Source: Rikenella microfusus
GTDB lineage: Bacteria > Bacteroidota > Bacteroidia > Bacteroidales > VadinHA17
Direction: 5' to 3'
Length of the DNA: 64,000 nucleotides
NCBI GenBank assembly: GCA_020722575.1
Contig: DYKN01000007.1
Span: 44,671 to 108,670 of the forward strand
Part shown: positions 45,603 to 55,792 of the stretch, piece by piece
Layout: each line of letters begins with the position of its first letter
Numbering within the stretch: the first letter of the stretch is position 1
Translations under genes and position numbers: made by a program
The notes under the pieces: model-generated
What the model was told of the DNA's origin: nothing
Databases searched by the model: none
What the model saw: the letters and a program-made list of their open reading frames with translations, nothing else

Positions 45603-48600
45603 TTAATTTGATGCATTTCCGTTTCCGTTTAGAAAATCAAGGCCTTCATACTCAACCGGTTTTTTTCTTCTTTCAACTCTTTTAACAAAAACAGCATACA
45701 CAATCGGAACGAGTACCAGAGTTACAAAAGTTGAGAAAACGAGGCCTCCGATAACAGCAACACCCATGGGGCTCCATAGTTCGGATCCGGAACCGATGCC
45801 AAGAGCCAGCGGAACCATTGCAAGAATTGTAGTTAATGAAGTCATTAACACCGGACGCAGTCTTGATCTACCTGATACGGCAATGGCTTCGTAAAGTTTC
45901 AGTCCTCTGCCACGCATAAGGTTAATGAAATCAACCAGCACTATGGCATTTTTCACTACAATTCCAATCAGAAGCACAGCTCCTATGCCGCTGATGACGT
46001 TAAGTGCAGTATTAGTAAAGAACAGTGCAATTGCGACACCCGAGAATGCAAATGGTATTGAAAACATTATTATAAATGGCATACGAAGCGACTCAAACTG
46101 GGAAGCCATCACAAGATAAACCAGAATAAGGCTTACTACTAGAAGCAGGGCCAGATCTTTAAATGTGTCCATCTGTTCCTGAATGGCACCGGATATCTGA
46201 ACCATAACACCGGAAGGTTTAGGGGTCGAGTCAATAGCTTTCTGCAAATCAGCCTGGAGGGCTGTAAACGAACGTTTATAAGGAGTAAGAGAGACCGTTA
46301 CAACTCTTTCCTTACGTTTCCTCTCAATGCTTGGAGGAGCCCAGTATTCTTTAAATTGTGCTATTTCGCCCAGACGTACCAATTGTCCGGTAGGTGTTGG
46401 AATACCAATATTTTCAACTTTGGTAAGAGTGTTACGTGAATCCTTTTTGAACCTTACAATAATATCGTATTCGCTTCCTGACTGTCTGAGTTGCGTTGCT
46501 ATATATCCACTTATTCTGTTCTTTACAGCATTTGCAGCTGAGGCAGTATTAAGACCACTGGCAATGAGCTTTTCCTGGTCAAATACAATCTGAAGCTCAG
46601 GTTTTGATTTTCCGCGACTTATTGTAACATCTTTTGCTCCTTTTATTTTTTTGATTTTCTCTGCCAGCTCATTAGCCACAATATTTGTTTCGGCAATGTC
46701 GTAACCATAGACCTCCACATCAATTGTATTACCTCCAAATCCGCCCATGCTTGCGTCGGTTGTGGATACTGTATAATTGATTATTTCTGGAAATGTTGAA
46801 AGGTCCTTGCGCATCTCCTCGGCTATTTCCCAAACATCTCTTTTCCTTTCTTCAACAGGTAGAAGTCTGATTCTCTGGCGGATAATATGTGTCCCACCTG
46901 CACTGAATATCGAGGCCCAGCCTCCCTGATCGTCAGAACCGGTGGAGGTAGAAACAATATCTACTTCGGGATACTTTGTCATAAAAAGGCTGTCGAGCCT
47001 GGCTGCGGTGGCAATTGATCTTTCCACCCTTGTTCCAGTCTGAAGTTCAATTGTAGTATTAATCTGTGATTCGTCAGCTTCAGGGAAGAACTCTGTTTTG
47101 ATAAAAAAGAACAAACCCATTGATGAGAAGAAGATTAAAAATGATGTAATAATTACGAATGTTTTATGCCTTAGTGCCCAGCGCAATGTTTTTTCATAAA
47201 GCCCATCGAACCAATCAAGCCCCTTTCTAATACTCCCGTCGTATGTCCAGAAAGGTGCATCTTTCTTTATAGGATAATACTTTAGAAGCAATGCACTGAG
47301 TGTAGGAGTCAGGGATATTGCTGCTAATGTGGATGTAATAATGACGATTGTTACGCTCATCCCGAGCTGTCTGAACAGTACACCGGTAAGGCCTTTAACA
47401 AAGGTAAGCGGGAAAAATACTGCAACAACCGTAAGTGTAGTTACAATTACTGCAAGCCACACTTCGTTTGTGGCATAAATGGCCGCCTCCCTTGGCCTGC
47501 TACCTCTCTCAATATGTTTTGTGATGTTTTCAAGAACAACGATTGCATCATCTACAACCATTCCTATTGCTATGGAAAGCGAAACAAGGGATATAATGTT
47601 GATTGATGCATCTGATATGAACAGATAGATGAATGCCACAACAAGGGATATAGGGATGGTAAGTATTATAATAAATGTTGCTCTCCATCTGCCGAGGAAG
47701 AAAAGTACTACCAGAACCACAAAGATAGCTGCAAACAGCAGTGTCTCTGAGAGGTTTTTTATCGCATCCTGAATAAATGTTGCACTGGCAAAAAGTTTTT
47801 CAATTTTAACATCAGGCGGCAGATCCTTTTTAACCTGTTCAATTGTCTTTTCAATTTCCTTTGTAACTTTTACGGTATTTCCACCCGATTGTTTCTGTAC
47901 ATATAGACCCATACCCAGGCTGCCGTTTATTCTGGTATCATATTTTGATTCCCTGATTGTATCTCTAACCTCGGCTATGTCGCGCAGATAAACAGCATTA
48001 CCGTTATAATTACTTACTACTATGTCTTTAAGTATATCGCTTTCGGGAAATTCCCCCTGTATTCTAAGGGCATAATCTGTCAGGCCCATTTCGATCGAAC
48101 CTGCAGGCAGGTTAATATTTTCTGCTCGGAGTATATTGGCAACCTGTTCGAGCGAAAGATTGTATGCCTCCATTTTACGGGGATCAATATCAACATATAT
48201 ATTTCTGCCCGGAACACCCGAAAGGCTAACTGCAGCCACTCCGTTAATCCTGTTGAGAGGATTTACTACCTTTTCATCCAGGATTTTTTCCAGCCCTTCA
48301 TAACTTTCTTTTGATGTAATAGCATAGAAAATTATAGGCATCATGCTGGAATTGAATTTTACTATTGTAGGTTCCTCACATCCGTCGGGCAACAATCTCC
48401 TTACGAAATTAAGATTGCTACGGATGTCATTCATAGCCTCGTCGAGATTGCTTCCATATTCGAACTGAAGAAAGACAACAGAGAGTCCGTCACTCGAAGT
48501 TGAATTAAGTTCTTTCAGATTGGCAATTGTATTCAACGCATTCTCCACGGGCCGGGTAACGTTAGTTTCAACATCTGATGCACTTGTTCCGGGATAGGTC

Positions 48601-48746
48601 GTAAGCACCGAAATAAACGGGAGTTCAATTTCGGGATAAAGGTCAACCGGCAACTGCACCAGAGAATAGAGGCCGATAACTATCATCGCAACAAATACCA
48701 GAATAGTGGTTATCGGTCTTTTTACCGATGAACTGTATATACTCAT
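45603..48746 (-). CDS. RND efflux transporter permease subunit (AcrB/HAE-1 type)
   Basis: A 1047-residue inner-membrane proton-driven exporter with twelve predicted spans and two large periplasmic loops. It begins SIYSSSVKRPITTILVFVAMIVIGLYSL. The fourth span carries the proton-relay Asp pair in IGMVVDDAIVVLEN, and the symmetric segments GIVVKNAIVLVDFINLMRGRG and MTSLTTILAMVPLALGIGSGSE are present. The DD in span four fits drug-type rather than heavy-metal members. With the adaptor and TolC gene upstream it forms a tripartite pump; the substrate is not evident. Confidence 0.95.
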   Translation of the reverse strand: MSIYSSSVKRPITTILVFVAMIVIGLYSLVQLPVDLYPEIELPFISVLTTYPGTSASDVETNVTRPVENALNTIANLKELNSTSSDGLSVVFLQFEYGSNLDEAMNDIRSNLNFVRRLLPDGCEEPTIVKFNSSMMPIIFYAITSKESYEGLEKILDEKVVNPLNRINGVAAVSLSGVPGRNIYVDIDPRKMEAYNLSLEQVANILRAENINLPAGSIEMGLTDYALRIQGEFPESDILKDIVVSNYNGNAVYLRDIAEVRDTIRESKYDTRINGSLGMGLYVQKQSGGNTVKVTKEIEKTIEQVKKDLPPDVKIEKLFASATFIQDAIKNLSETLLFAAIFVVLVVLFFLGRWRATFIIILTIPISLVVAFIYLFISDASINIISLVSLSIAIGMVVDDAIVVLENITKHIERGSRPREAAIYATNEVWLAVIVTTLTVVAVFFPLTFVKGLTGVLFRQLGMSVTIVIITSTLAAISLTPTLSALLLKYYPIKKDAPFWTYDGSIRKGLDWFDGLYEKTLRWALRHKTFVIITSFLIFFSSMGLFFFIKTEFFPEADESQINTTIELQTGTRVERSIATAARLDSLFMTKYPEVDIVSTSTGSDDQGGWASIFSAGGTHIIRQRIRLLPVEERKRDVWEIAEEMRKDLSTFPEIINYTVSTTDASMGGFGGNTIDVEVYGYDIAETNIVANELAEKIKKIKGAKDVTISRGKSKPELQIVFDQEKLIASGLNTASAANAVKNRISGYIATQLRQSGSEYDIIVRFKKDSRNTLTKVENIGIPTPTGQLVRLGEIAQFKEYWAPPSIERKRKERVVTVSLTPYKRSFTALQADLQKAIDSTPKPSGVMVQISGAIQEQMDTFKDLALLLVVSLILVYLVMASQFESLRMPFIIMFSIPFAFSGVAIALFFTNTALNVISGIGAVLLIGIVVKNAIVLVDFINLMRGRGLKLYEAIAVSGRSRLRPVLMTSLTTILAMVPLALGIGSGSELWSPMGVAVIGGLVFSTFVTLVLVPIVYAVFVKRVERRKKPVEYEGLDFLNGNGNASN

Positions 48747-48771
48747 TTTGATAATTTTTTATCTATTAAAT

Positions 48772-49809
48772 TCAATTAACTATCTCAATCTTCTCACCTC
48801 CGGAAAGTCTCGATTGTCCTTCAGAAATCAGAAGAGTACCATTGTCCAGTTCTTCTGAAATCACCTCAAGGTTATCATCGAATCTTTTTCCGATTGTCAC
48901 ATCTACTTTCTTCGCAAACCCGTTATCAGCTACCATTACATATCTTTTGTTTGTTCCTTCCTGCATCAATACCGTACTTGCCGGAACAACAAAAGTTTCA
49001 ACCTCCCCGAGGTTCATTGAGACTCTGGCAAACATACCGGGTTTCAACAACTCCCCACTATTGGGAACCTCAATTTCAACCCCGAATGACCTTGTAACAG
49101 GATTAATTGAAGGTGAAATCCTGTAAACAGTACCATTGAAAGTCTGGTTTTTAAATACATCAACCGATATTGAAGCCTTCATGCCTTTGTAGACAAGAGG
49201 ATAATATTGTTCAGAAATGTTTACGGTAACTTTAACCGGATCAATCTGAACAAGAGTTACAACAGCAGGTTTTCCGCTCATTGAAGGTGTACCCGTATAT
49301 AATTCACCATTTTCATAATATTTTCCGGAAATAATACCTTTAAAGGGGGCCTTTAGCAAAGTGTTCTGCTCCAGATACTCAAGGTTCGTTTTCGTTACGT
49401 CATACTGAGTCTTAAGCTGATCATATTGTTGTTGCCTTGCACCTCCCGTTTTAAGGAGTGTATCAAGCCTCCAGAGATCCTTTTCAAGGCCGGCGAGTTG
49501 AAGCTTTAACTGCTGAACCTGTGTTCGGTCCATAAGAAAAAGGTTGTCACCTTTATTTACTCTGTCACCGGCTTCCACATAAATTTTTTCAATGCGTCCA
49601 GGTGAGGATGGTACAACATTAACCTCCTCAAACGGGCTAATTGTAGCAGTATAATCAATTGTACGTGAAATTTTTGTTTTGACAAGCGGTGTTACTCGTA
49701 CAACCACTGCGGCCTGCTCCTCAACGGTTGTTTCACTCTGCGGAGCATTACAGCCATTTAGTACCAGCGCTACTACTGGAATTAACGGTAGAATGTTTAT
49801 AAGTTTCAT
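48772..49809 (-). CDS. RND efflux periplasmic adaptor lipoprotein
   Basis: A 345-residue membrane fusion protein. A lipobox (VLNGC, C20) indicates lipid anchoring. The order is a beta barrel strand, a split lipoyl domain (VVPSSPGRIEKIYVEAGDRVNKGDNLFLMD and LLKAPFKGIISGKYYENGE), a helical hairpin (about 105-140) between the halves, then barrel and membrane-proximal domains (GMFARVSMNL ... VVPASTVL). It links the RND pump to the TolC-type channel. It lies 25 bases before the pump gene. Confidence 0.94.
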   Translation of the reverse strand: MKLINILPLIPVVALVLNGCNAPQSETTVEEQAAVVVRVTPLVKTKISRTIDYTATISPFEEVNVVPSSPGRIEKIYVEAGDRVNKGDNLFLMDRTQVQQLKLQLAGLEKDLWRLDTLLKTGGARQQQYDQLKTQYDVTKTNLEYLEQNTLLKAPFKGIISGKYYENGELYTGTPSMSGKPAVVTLVQIDPVKVTVNISEQYYPLVYKGMKASISVDVFKNQTFNGTVYRISPSINPVTRSFGVEIEVPNSGELLKPGMFARVSMNLGEVETFVVPASTVLMQEGTNKRYVMVADNGFAKKVDVTIGKRFDDNLEVISEELDNGTLLISEGQSRLSGGEKIEIVN

Positions 49810-49844
49810 TATATCAATAAATTAATTGTTTTTACTTTATATTT

Positions 49845-51185
49845 TTACAGGTTGTTAAGAAGTTTATCAAGAGCTATTTTGGTTTGAAAAAGGTTCAGTA
49901 ATGCAGAAATACAGTTATTTTCGGCTTGCAGATACAGACTGTTTGCCTGCGTAAGTTCAAGACTCGACGCCATACCATGCCTGTATTTGTTTTCCATTGT
50001 TTGCAGAACTTTTTCAGAAAGTGCAACGTTTTCAAGCTGTGTTTTATATTGTTGATTGGCATTGATCAGGTTATATCTGAGCTGTTTCTCCTGTATGAGC
50101 AACTGCTCTGTCACCATTTCTTTTGTTGTTCTGGCTTTTTCAAGATTTATCTGAGCCTTACGTATACTTGCGTACCGGTGACCGCTGGCAAAGATCGGGA
50201 AAGAGATCTGAAGACCGGTCATTGAGTTTTTAAACCACCTCAGATCATTGATTTTATCACCCATTCCGTTAACACCATAATTGTAAAATCCTGTAAGAGT
50301 TGGAAGGGTACTTGCTTTCTGGCTTTTCAGAGCAAGAAGAGATAGTTTCTCCTGGTCTTCCGTAAGCAGGTAATTTACATTATTTGTATAATCGAACTCC
50401 TTTGATAATAATGCTTCAATATCAATCTGTGCAGTTAATGAAGCAAGAGTCTCTTTAAGTGTAATCTTAGTATCGGATGATGCTCCGAGTTGAAAGCGCA
50501 GAAGATTATAATTAAGTTCTATTGTTCTTTCAAGAGTACTTTTACTATTTTCAACTGTTTTAAGGTTAACAATCATCTGGTCAACATCGGTTTGTTCAGC
50601 CATACCTGCTGCCAGCATTGCCTCCGTGGCTTTAAGGGTTTCATTCAGATTTGCAATATTCTTTTCAATTATTTCAAGGGAGCGTTCCGAGACCAGAATC
50701 AGAAAATATGTAATACTAATCGTTTCCTTTGTTTCCTGTTCGGAGCGAACGAGGTTATGTTCGCTGAGTTTTGCGGCCACTTTTGAGGTTTCAATTCCAA
50801 CAAGCCATGGCGCATTGAAAATCAGAGTGGTTGCCTGCATTGTTGCACCAGAGGTAAACTGTGAACCAAACCTTACAGGTATCTTCACACCTGGTTGACC
50901 AAAAAATTCACCAGGTAACAGTGTTGTAACAAGCTTGAGGTTGTCGGTAAAAGATCCTGTAATATTTACCTGCGGAAGTCCGTTTGAAATGGCTTCCCAA
51001 ACTGCCTTTCTTGATGCTTCAACATCGTTCCTTGCCGTTGCAACCATCCTGTTGCTCCTGATAGCATAATCCTGAGCTTCCTTAAGATTAAGGCTCAGTT
51101 CCTTTACCCCCTCCTGCTGGGAAAATAATCCTGTACAGGGTAACAGAAAAAGAATACCAAGTATCAAAATTTTTAACTTTCTCAT
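49845..51185 (-). CDS. TolC family outer membrane efflux protein
   Basis: A 446-residue outer membrane factor with a signal peptide (1-22). The two structural repeats each have long helices, such as LNLKEAQDYAIRSNRMVATARNDVEASRKAV (split across residues 32-62) and VALSEKVLQTMENKYRHGMASSLELTQANSLYLQAENN. It forms the trimeric channel-tunnel of the pump. It lies between the TetR gene (22 bases) and the adaptor gene (35 bases). Confidence 0.93.
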   Translation of the reverse strand: MRKLKILILGILFLLPCTGLFSQQEGVKELSLNLKEAQDYAIRSNRMVATARNDVEASRKAVWEAISNGLPQVNITGSFTDNLKLVTTLLPGEFFGQPGVKIPVRFGSQFTSGATMQATTLIFNAPWLVGIETSKVAAKLSEHNLVRSEQETKETISITYFLILVSERSLEIIEKNIANLNETLKATEAMLAAGMAEQTDVDQMIVNLKTVENSKSTLERTIELNYNLLRFQLGASSDTKITLKETLASLTAQIDIEALLSKEFDYTNNVNYLLTEDQEKLSLLALKSQKASTLPTLTGFYNYGVNGMGDKINDLRWFKNSMTGLQISFPIFASGHRYASIRKAQINLEKARTTKEMVTEQLLIQEKQLRYNLINANQQYKTQLENVALSEKVLQTMENKYRHGMASSLELTQANSLYLQAENNCISALLNLFQTKIALDKLLNNL

Positions 51186-51207
51186 ATATAAATCATTATT
51201 AATTCTT

Positions 51208-51813
51208 CTATAATTTCTTTTCCAGTTTCGTTATAAGCTTCACTCCTTCAGGTGTTGAAATTCCTTTCAGATAATTCACAATACTGTTTTTAATTACCTC
51301 ACGCCGCGAAAAAAGCTCATATGGGAAAAAATCATTGTTCATTACAAATAAAAACATGATATACAATGACCTTGTAACAATATCAGGATTAATATCTTTC
51401 CTGAAAAGTTTCTCCTTTATTCCCCGTTCAATAACTTTCTGATTTTCTCGATAATCAGGCATTTCACATTTAACTTCACCTTTGGCTTTCAACTCCAGGT
51501 GTATCCTTTTCAAATCTTCATTAAATGCCGGATTCATTGATTGAATGTGTTCAAGATTGAATTTAATAATTTTGAATATCGCACTGATTACATCCTTTTC
51601 CTCTTCAAGAACACGAGCTATTATCTCTCTTTGTTTTTGTGCCATGAAGTTCAATACACCAGCAAGTAATTCATCCCTGTCGGAAAATATTTCGTAAATA
51701 GTTCTCTTTGAAACAGAAAGATGAGTTGCAATCATATCCATTGTCACTGCTCTTATTCCATATTTACGGAATAACTCGGCTGCCCCTTCAATAATTTTTG
51801 TTCTTGTATCCAT
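51208..51813 (-). CDS. TetR/AcrR family transcriptional regulator of the efflux operon
   Basis: A 201-residue regulator. The N-terminal helix-turn-helix is TKIIEGAAELFRKYGIRAVTMDMIATHLSVSKRTIYEIFSDRDEL (residues 5-48), typical of TetR. The C-terminal part is helical and would bind a ligand. As the first gene of the operon it probably represses its own promoter; an inverted repeat TTTGTttACAAA overlaps the -33 element at 51853-51864. Confidence 0.92.
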   Translation of the reverse strand: MDTRTKIIEGAAELFRKYGIRAVTMDMIATHLSVSKRTIYEIFSDRDELLAGVLNFMAQKQREIIARVLEEEKDVISAIFKIIKFNLEHIQSMNPAFNEDLKRIHLELKAKGEVKCEMPDYRENQKVIERGIKEKLFRKDINPDIVTRSLYIMFLFVMNNDFFPYELFSRREVIKNSIVNYLKGISTPEGVKLITKLEKKL

Positions 51814-51833
51814 AATTTTGTAAAAAAACGTCG

Positions 51834-51864
51834 CAAAAATGAGAAAACTATTTTTGTTTACAAA
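51834..51864 (-). promoter_or_regulatory. Promoter and candidate operator of the TetR-RND operon
   Basis: TTTG (51864-51861, minus strand) is followed 19 bases later by CATTTTTG (51841-51834), one mismatch from the -7 consensus. The perfect inverted repeat TTTGT-TT-ACAAA (51853-51864) covers the -33 element, the expected place for autorepression by the TetR-type product. Confidence 0.45.
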
Positions 51865-51996
51865 GTTTTTTCTGTTAAAATATTGTTAAATCAAGTAAAA
51901 AGCTGAAAAACACCGGTAAATGGCGAAGTTTGAAATATTTTTAAGAATGACTGTTTATTTGAGAATTGACTTGTTTCCTGTCAAAAATGTCGGAAG

Positions 51997-53256
51997 TCAA
52001 CGATAAAGATAAAAAAAACCTCTGTATTCTTTACCTTGATAGATTTTTTCGTCCCAGCCTATTGCTCTTATTATATAAAAATAGATGCCTGGCACGGCTT
52101 TTACGGAAGTTCTGTTTATACACCCATCCCATCCCTGCCATTCGGCAAGACGCTGCCCTTCGCCGTAAAAACTATAGACCATCATACCGCTACGGCTGTA
52201 AATTTCTATACTCAAACTTCTCAGGGATTTCTCCTGCACTATAAAATAATCGTTTATCCCATCACCGTCGGGTGTAAATACATTCGGTATTGAAAGTTCA
52301 GAAGGATCCACGATAATTTTTTCCGATTTCAGAGAATCAATGCACAGGTTTTCACTTTCGACAATAAGTGTTATTTGATATTCCCCGGGACGGTAATAAA
52401 TGTGAGGAAGTGGGTTTTTCTCATTTGAAACAGAATCATCCCCGAACTTCCATGTGTAGTTTAAACCCCTTATCGACTTGTCAGTAACGATTACTTCAAG
52501 CGGTGCCTCGCCCTGTAACGGATTAACGGAAAAATCAGCCTTTACATGAATTGATGTATACGGGAAGGATGATTCAGATGTACACATAAAGCTGTCGGTC
52601 ACCTGCAGTTTGTAAATAACATCTTCAAGCGGAGGGTTATAGGTTACAGGATTTAACTCGAGCGATGGATAAGGTATTACCGATTCAGGTGTTGACGACC
52701 ATAAGAATGCTAATTTATTTGGAAGCATTATCCCACTTGTATCGACCGGATCATAATAATAGAATGTATCTATGGCTGCTTCTCCTCCAAGTGCCACATA
52801 ATCGCATGTATAATTTTTCAGAAAAGCTTTTGCATAAGGTTTATCGAGATGGATCCATGCTACCAGTGAAGTGTCATATCCTCCCGCGTCAGTAATATGA
52901 ACCCTGTAACCTCCCTCATCAAGGCTATCGAGGGAAGATGTATAAACACCTGTTTCTGTTTTAACGAATATATTAAAGTCATTTTCGTTAACATTCCACC
53001 TGTGCCATGTAAAACTGAAAGGTCCTGACCCCCCCGGACTTTCAGCCTCAAGTGATCCCTTCACATTACCTGAGATGTTACAAAAAATAAAAACAGGGTG
53101 TTTCAGGTGGGGACTGGAAGGATATTGAGTATACCTAAAAGCGCTGGCATTAGGTGATGATATCTGGGCGTAACAGACAGACGAAAAGAAAAATATTATT
53201 GATACAGTTATTATCCTGTGCACAGAGGTCAATTTATTTGTATGTTTAAACGGCAT
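51997..53256 (-). CDS. PKD-domain protein with gliding-type (CHU_C, T9SS type B) C-terminal domain
   Basis: A 419-residue exported protein with a signal peptide (about 12-31, ending CYAQ). A PKD-like domain lies at about 240-315 (ADFSVNPLQGEAPLEVIVTD ... YTWKFGDD ... YRPGEYQITLIVES). The C-terminal 90 residues begin IPNVFTPDGDGINDYF and contain SIEIYSRSGMMVYSFYG, WQGWDG and PGIYFYIIRA, the gliding motility-associated CHU_C sorting domain. It is therefore a type IX secretion cargo, probably surface-bound and adhesive. It stands alone. Confidence 0.9.
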   Translation of the reverse strand: MPFKHTNKLTSVHRIITVSIIFFFSSVCYAQISSPNASAFRYTQYPSSPHLKHPVFIFCNISGNVKGSLEAESPGGSGPFSFTWHRWNVNENDFNIFVKTETGVYTSSLDSLDEGGYRVHITDAGGYDTSLVAWIHLDKPYAKAFLKNYTCDYVALGGEAAIDTFYYYDPVDTSGIMLPNKLAFLWSSTPESVIPYPSLELNPVTYNPPLEDVIYKLQVTDSFMCTSESSFPYTSIHVKADFSVNPLQGEAPLEVIVTDKSIRGLNYTWKFGDDSVSNEKNPLPHIYYRPGEYQITLIVESENLCIDSLKSEKIIVDPSELSIPNVFTPDGDGINDYFIVQEKSLRSLSIEIYSRSGMMVYSFYGEGQRLAEWQGWDGCINRTSVKAVPGIYFYIIRAIGWDEKIYQGKEYRGFFYLYR

Positions 53257-53456
53257 AAAGTTGCCCTTTGGTATAAATTTCAGGCAAGTATAATAAAATC
53301 TGACGAAAACATATGCACTGGATATGTAATACGTCTTTTTTCAGGTTGACAGATTGTTTAAATAGAAAGAAAAAAATCCCCCTGCAAACAATGTGGTTGT
53401 TTATAAATATTTATCATTTATTAATGAACACCAGACCGGGTTAGAGTGGTTATTGT

Positions 53457-53464
53457 TAATTTTG
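53457..53464 (+). promoter_or_regulatory. -7 promoter box of the helicase gene
   Basis: TAATTTTG is a perfect -7 box 34 bases before the helicase ATG at 53499. No convincing TTTG lies at the expected distance upstream. Confidence 0.4.
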
Positions 53465-53498
53465 CAGTCCCAGCATTAAACTGACTGGCAGGATTGTT

Positions 53499-55790
53499 AT
53501 GAAAGCTGATTTTCTCAAAGAATTGAATGAAGCACAGCTTGAGGCGGTTATAAACTCTGAAGGGCCAGCTCTTGTAATTTCGGGAGCCGGAGCAGGAAAA
53601 ACCAGGGTTCTTACATACCGTATTGCTTATCTGCTTCAGAAAGGCATAAAGCCTTATCGCATACTTGCCCTTACATTTACCAACAAGGCTGCCGGAGAGA
53701 TGAAGAACCGTATAGCGGGAATTGCAGGATTTGATACTGCAAAATACTTATGGATGGGTACTTTTCATTCGATTTTTGCACGAATTCTCCGCAATGAAAG
53801 CGATAAACTTGGCTATAAATCATCATTCACAATTTATGACGCAACCGATTCAAAGAGTCTTATTCGGAGTATAATAAAGGAGATGGGGCTTGGAGATGAT
53901 GTTTACAAACCGGGAGTTATTGCTTCAAGAATATCGGCAGCAAAGAATAACCTGATTACCGCTGCAATGTATGAATCGAGGCCGGAACTAACTGAATACG
54001 ACCGCGCAGTCAGAATGCCCCGCCTTGCTGAAATATACAAAATCTACACCACCAGATGTTTCAAAGCCAATGCCATGGACTTTGACGACCTTCTCCTTAA
54101 CACCAATATATTACTCAGTAGTTTTCCCGAGGTGCTTGAAAAATACCGGAAGAAGTTTGATTATATACTTGTGGATGAATATCAGGATACCAATTATGCT
54201 CAATATCTGATTGTTAAAAAGCTTTCAGAGGTTCACCGTAACATATGCGTTGTAGGTGATGACGCACAGAGCATCTATTCTTTCCGCGGTGCAAGGATTG
54301 AGAACATACTTGAATTCAGGAATGATTATCCTGATGCAAAAATTTTTAAACTGGAACAAAATTACCGTTCAACTCAAACTATTGTAAATGCAGCAAATGT
54401 CATAATTGCAAATAACAGGGGGCAAATTCAAAAAACAGTATTTTCAGAAAATGAGGCAGGTGAAAAAATCAGGATACTTCAGGCAATGACTGATACGGAG
54501 GAGGGTTTTATGGTAGCCTCCGATATTTTTGACAGAAAATATTCATACCGCCTTAACTGGAATGATTTCGCCATTCTGTACCGCACAAATGCACAATCGA
54601 GAATCTTTGAGGAGACTCTGCGGAAGAAAAACATACCTTACAGAATTTACGGTGGGCTATCCTTTTATGAACGCAAGGAAATAAAAGATGTGCTTGCCTA
54701 TTTCAGGATGGTAATCAATCCGCAGGACGAAGAGGCATTCAGGCGAACCATTAATTATCCCAGGCGGGGAATAGGTGATACTACTGTAAAGAAACTAACT
54801 GAAATTGCCTCAATGCTTGGAGACACTTCATGGAATGTTATCTCAAGGATTGAAGATTTCAGCACCCATTTTAATTCTTCGACAATAAAGAAGCTCAGAG
54901 ATTATGCTGAAATGTTAACAGGTTTTGCTGTTGCAACAGAAGATATGGATGCCTACCAGGCTGCAAAAGAAATAACCACTGCCTCGGGAATTGTCAGAGA
55001 GCTACACGAAGGCGATACCCCCGAAGAAATAAGTCGCCTTGAAAACTTTGAGGAACTTATGAACTCAATAAAAGAGTTTACCGAAGCAGCTAAAACCAAT
55101 GGTGAACCTTATTCTCTCGGCGCTTATTTACAGAATGTTGCCCTTTTGACCGATCAGGATACCGAGGACCGCAAAGGTGGTGACAGGGTAACCCTTATGA
55201 CAATGCACATGGCAAAAGGCCTTGAATTCAGTCATGTTTACATAACAGGCATGGAAGATTCAATCTTTCCCTCGCCAATGTCATCAGATAATCCAAAGGA
55301 ACTTGAGGAAGAGAGGAGGCTTTTTTATGTTGGCCTGACACGTGCAAAGAAAATGGCCACACTTACCTATGCCCTGAATCGCTACATGTATGGCAATCTG
55401 GAGTACAGCAAGCCCAGCAGATTTCTGCGGGAAATAGATCCCTCATACATCGAGTTCCCGCAGCTTGCTTCAAGATTCGGAAATAACAGGTATAATGACG
55501 GCCATGATAACAGGCTGTCAGAAGATAATAATAATTATCAGCCTGCTTTAAAAAGTAAAAAGTATGGCAGGATAATACCTGCAACAAAGGATGAGACAGT
55601 CGAAAATAATTTTACACCGTCATCAGTCCTTACTGAAGGAGATATTGTGGCGCATGATCGATTCGGCAGAGGAACGATCATGGAAATAACAGGAGAACCC
55701 CCCGACACAACCGCAATAGTCGATTTTGAAGAGAGCGGAAGAAAAAAACTTCTTCTAAGATTTGCCCGGCTGAAAAAAATCGAACAGTAA
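53499..55790 (+). CDS. UvrD/PcrA-type superfamily 1 DNA helicase
   Basis: A 763-residue 3'-5' helicase of DNA repair. Motifs in order: Q motif LNEAQLEAVI, Walker A GAGAGKTR (29-36), Ia LTFTNKAAGEMKNRI, II VDEYQDTN, III GDDAQSIYSFRGA, IV QNYRST, V TMHMAKGLEF and VI RRLFYVGLTRAKK. The C-terminal 50 residues (DIVAHDRFGRGTIMEITGEPP) form the Tudor-like RNA polymerase-binding domain seen in PcrA/UvrD, which ties repair to transcription. Convergent with the DUF4412 gene, two bases apart. Confidence 0.95.
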   Translation: MKADFLKELNEAQLEAVINSEGPALVISGAGAGKTRVLTYRIAYLLQKGIKPYRILALTFTNKAAGEMKNRIAGIAGFDTAKYLWMGTFHSIFARILRNESDKLGYKSSFTIYDATDSKSLIRSIIKEMGLGDDVYKPGVIASRISAAKNNLITAAMYESRPELTEYDRAVRMPRLAEIYKIYTTRCFKANAMDFDDLLLNTNILLSSFPEVLEKYRKKFDYILVDEYQDTNYAQYLIVKKLSEVHRNICVVGDDAQSIYSFRGARIENILEFRNDYPDAKIFKLEQNYRSTQTIVNAANVIIANNRGQIQKTVFSENEAGEKIRILQAMTDTEEGFMVASDIFDRKYSYRLNWNDFAILYRTNAQSRIFEETLRKKNIPYRIYGGLSFYERKEIKDVLAYFRMVINPQDEEAFRRTINYPRRGIGDTTVKKLTEIASMLGDTSWNVISRIEDFSTHFNSSTIKKLRDYAEMLTGFAVATEDMDAYQAAKEITTASGIVRELHEGDTPEEISRLENFEELMNSIKEFTEAAKTNGEPYSLGAYLQNVALLTDQDTEDRKGGDRVTLMTMHMAKGLEFSHVYITGMEDSIFPSPMSSDNPKELEEERRLFYVGLTRAKKMATLTYALNRYMYGNLEYSKPSRFLREIDPSYIEFPQLASRFGNNRYNDGHDNRLSEDNNNYQPALKSKKYGRIIPATKDETVENNFTPSSVLTEGDIVAHDRFGRGTIMEITGEPPDTTAIVDFEESGRKKLLLRFARLKKIEQ

Positions 55791-55792
55791 GT

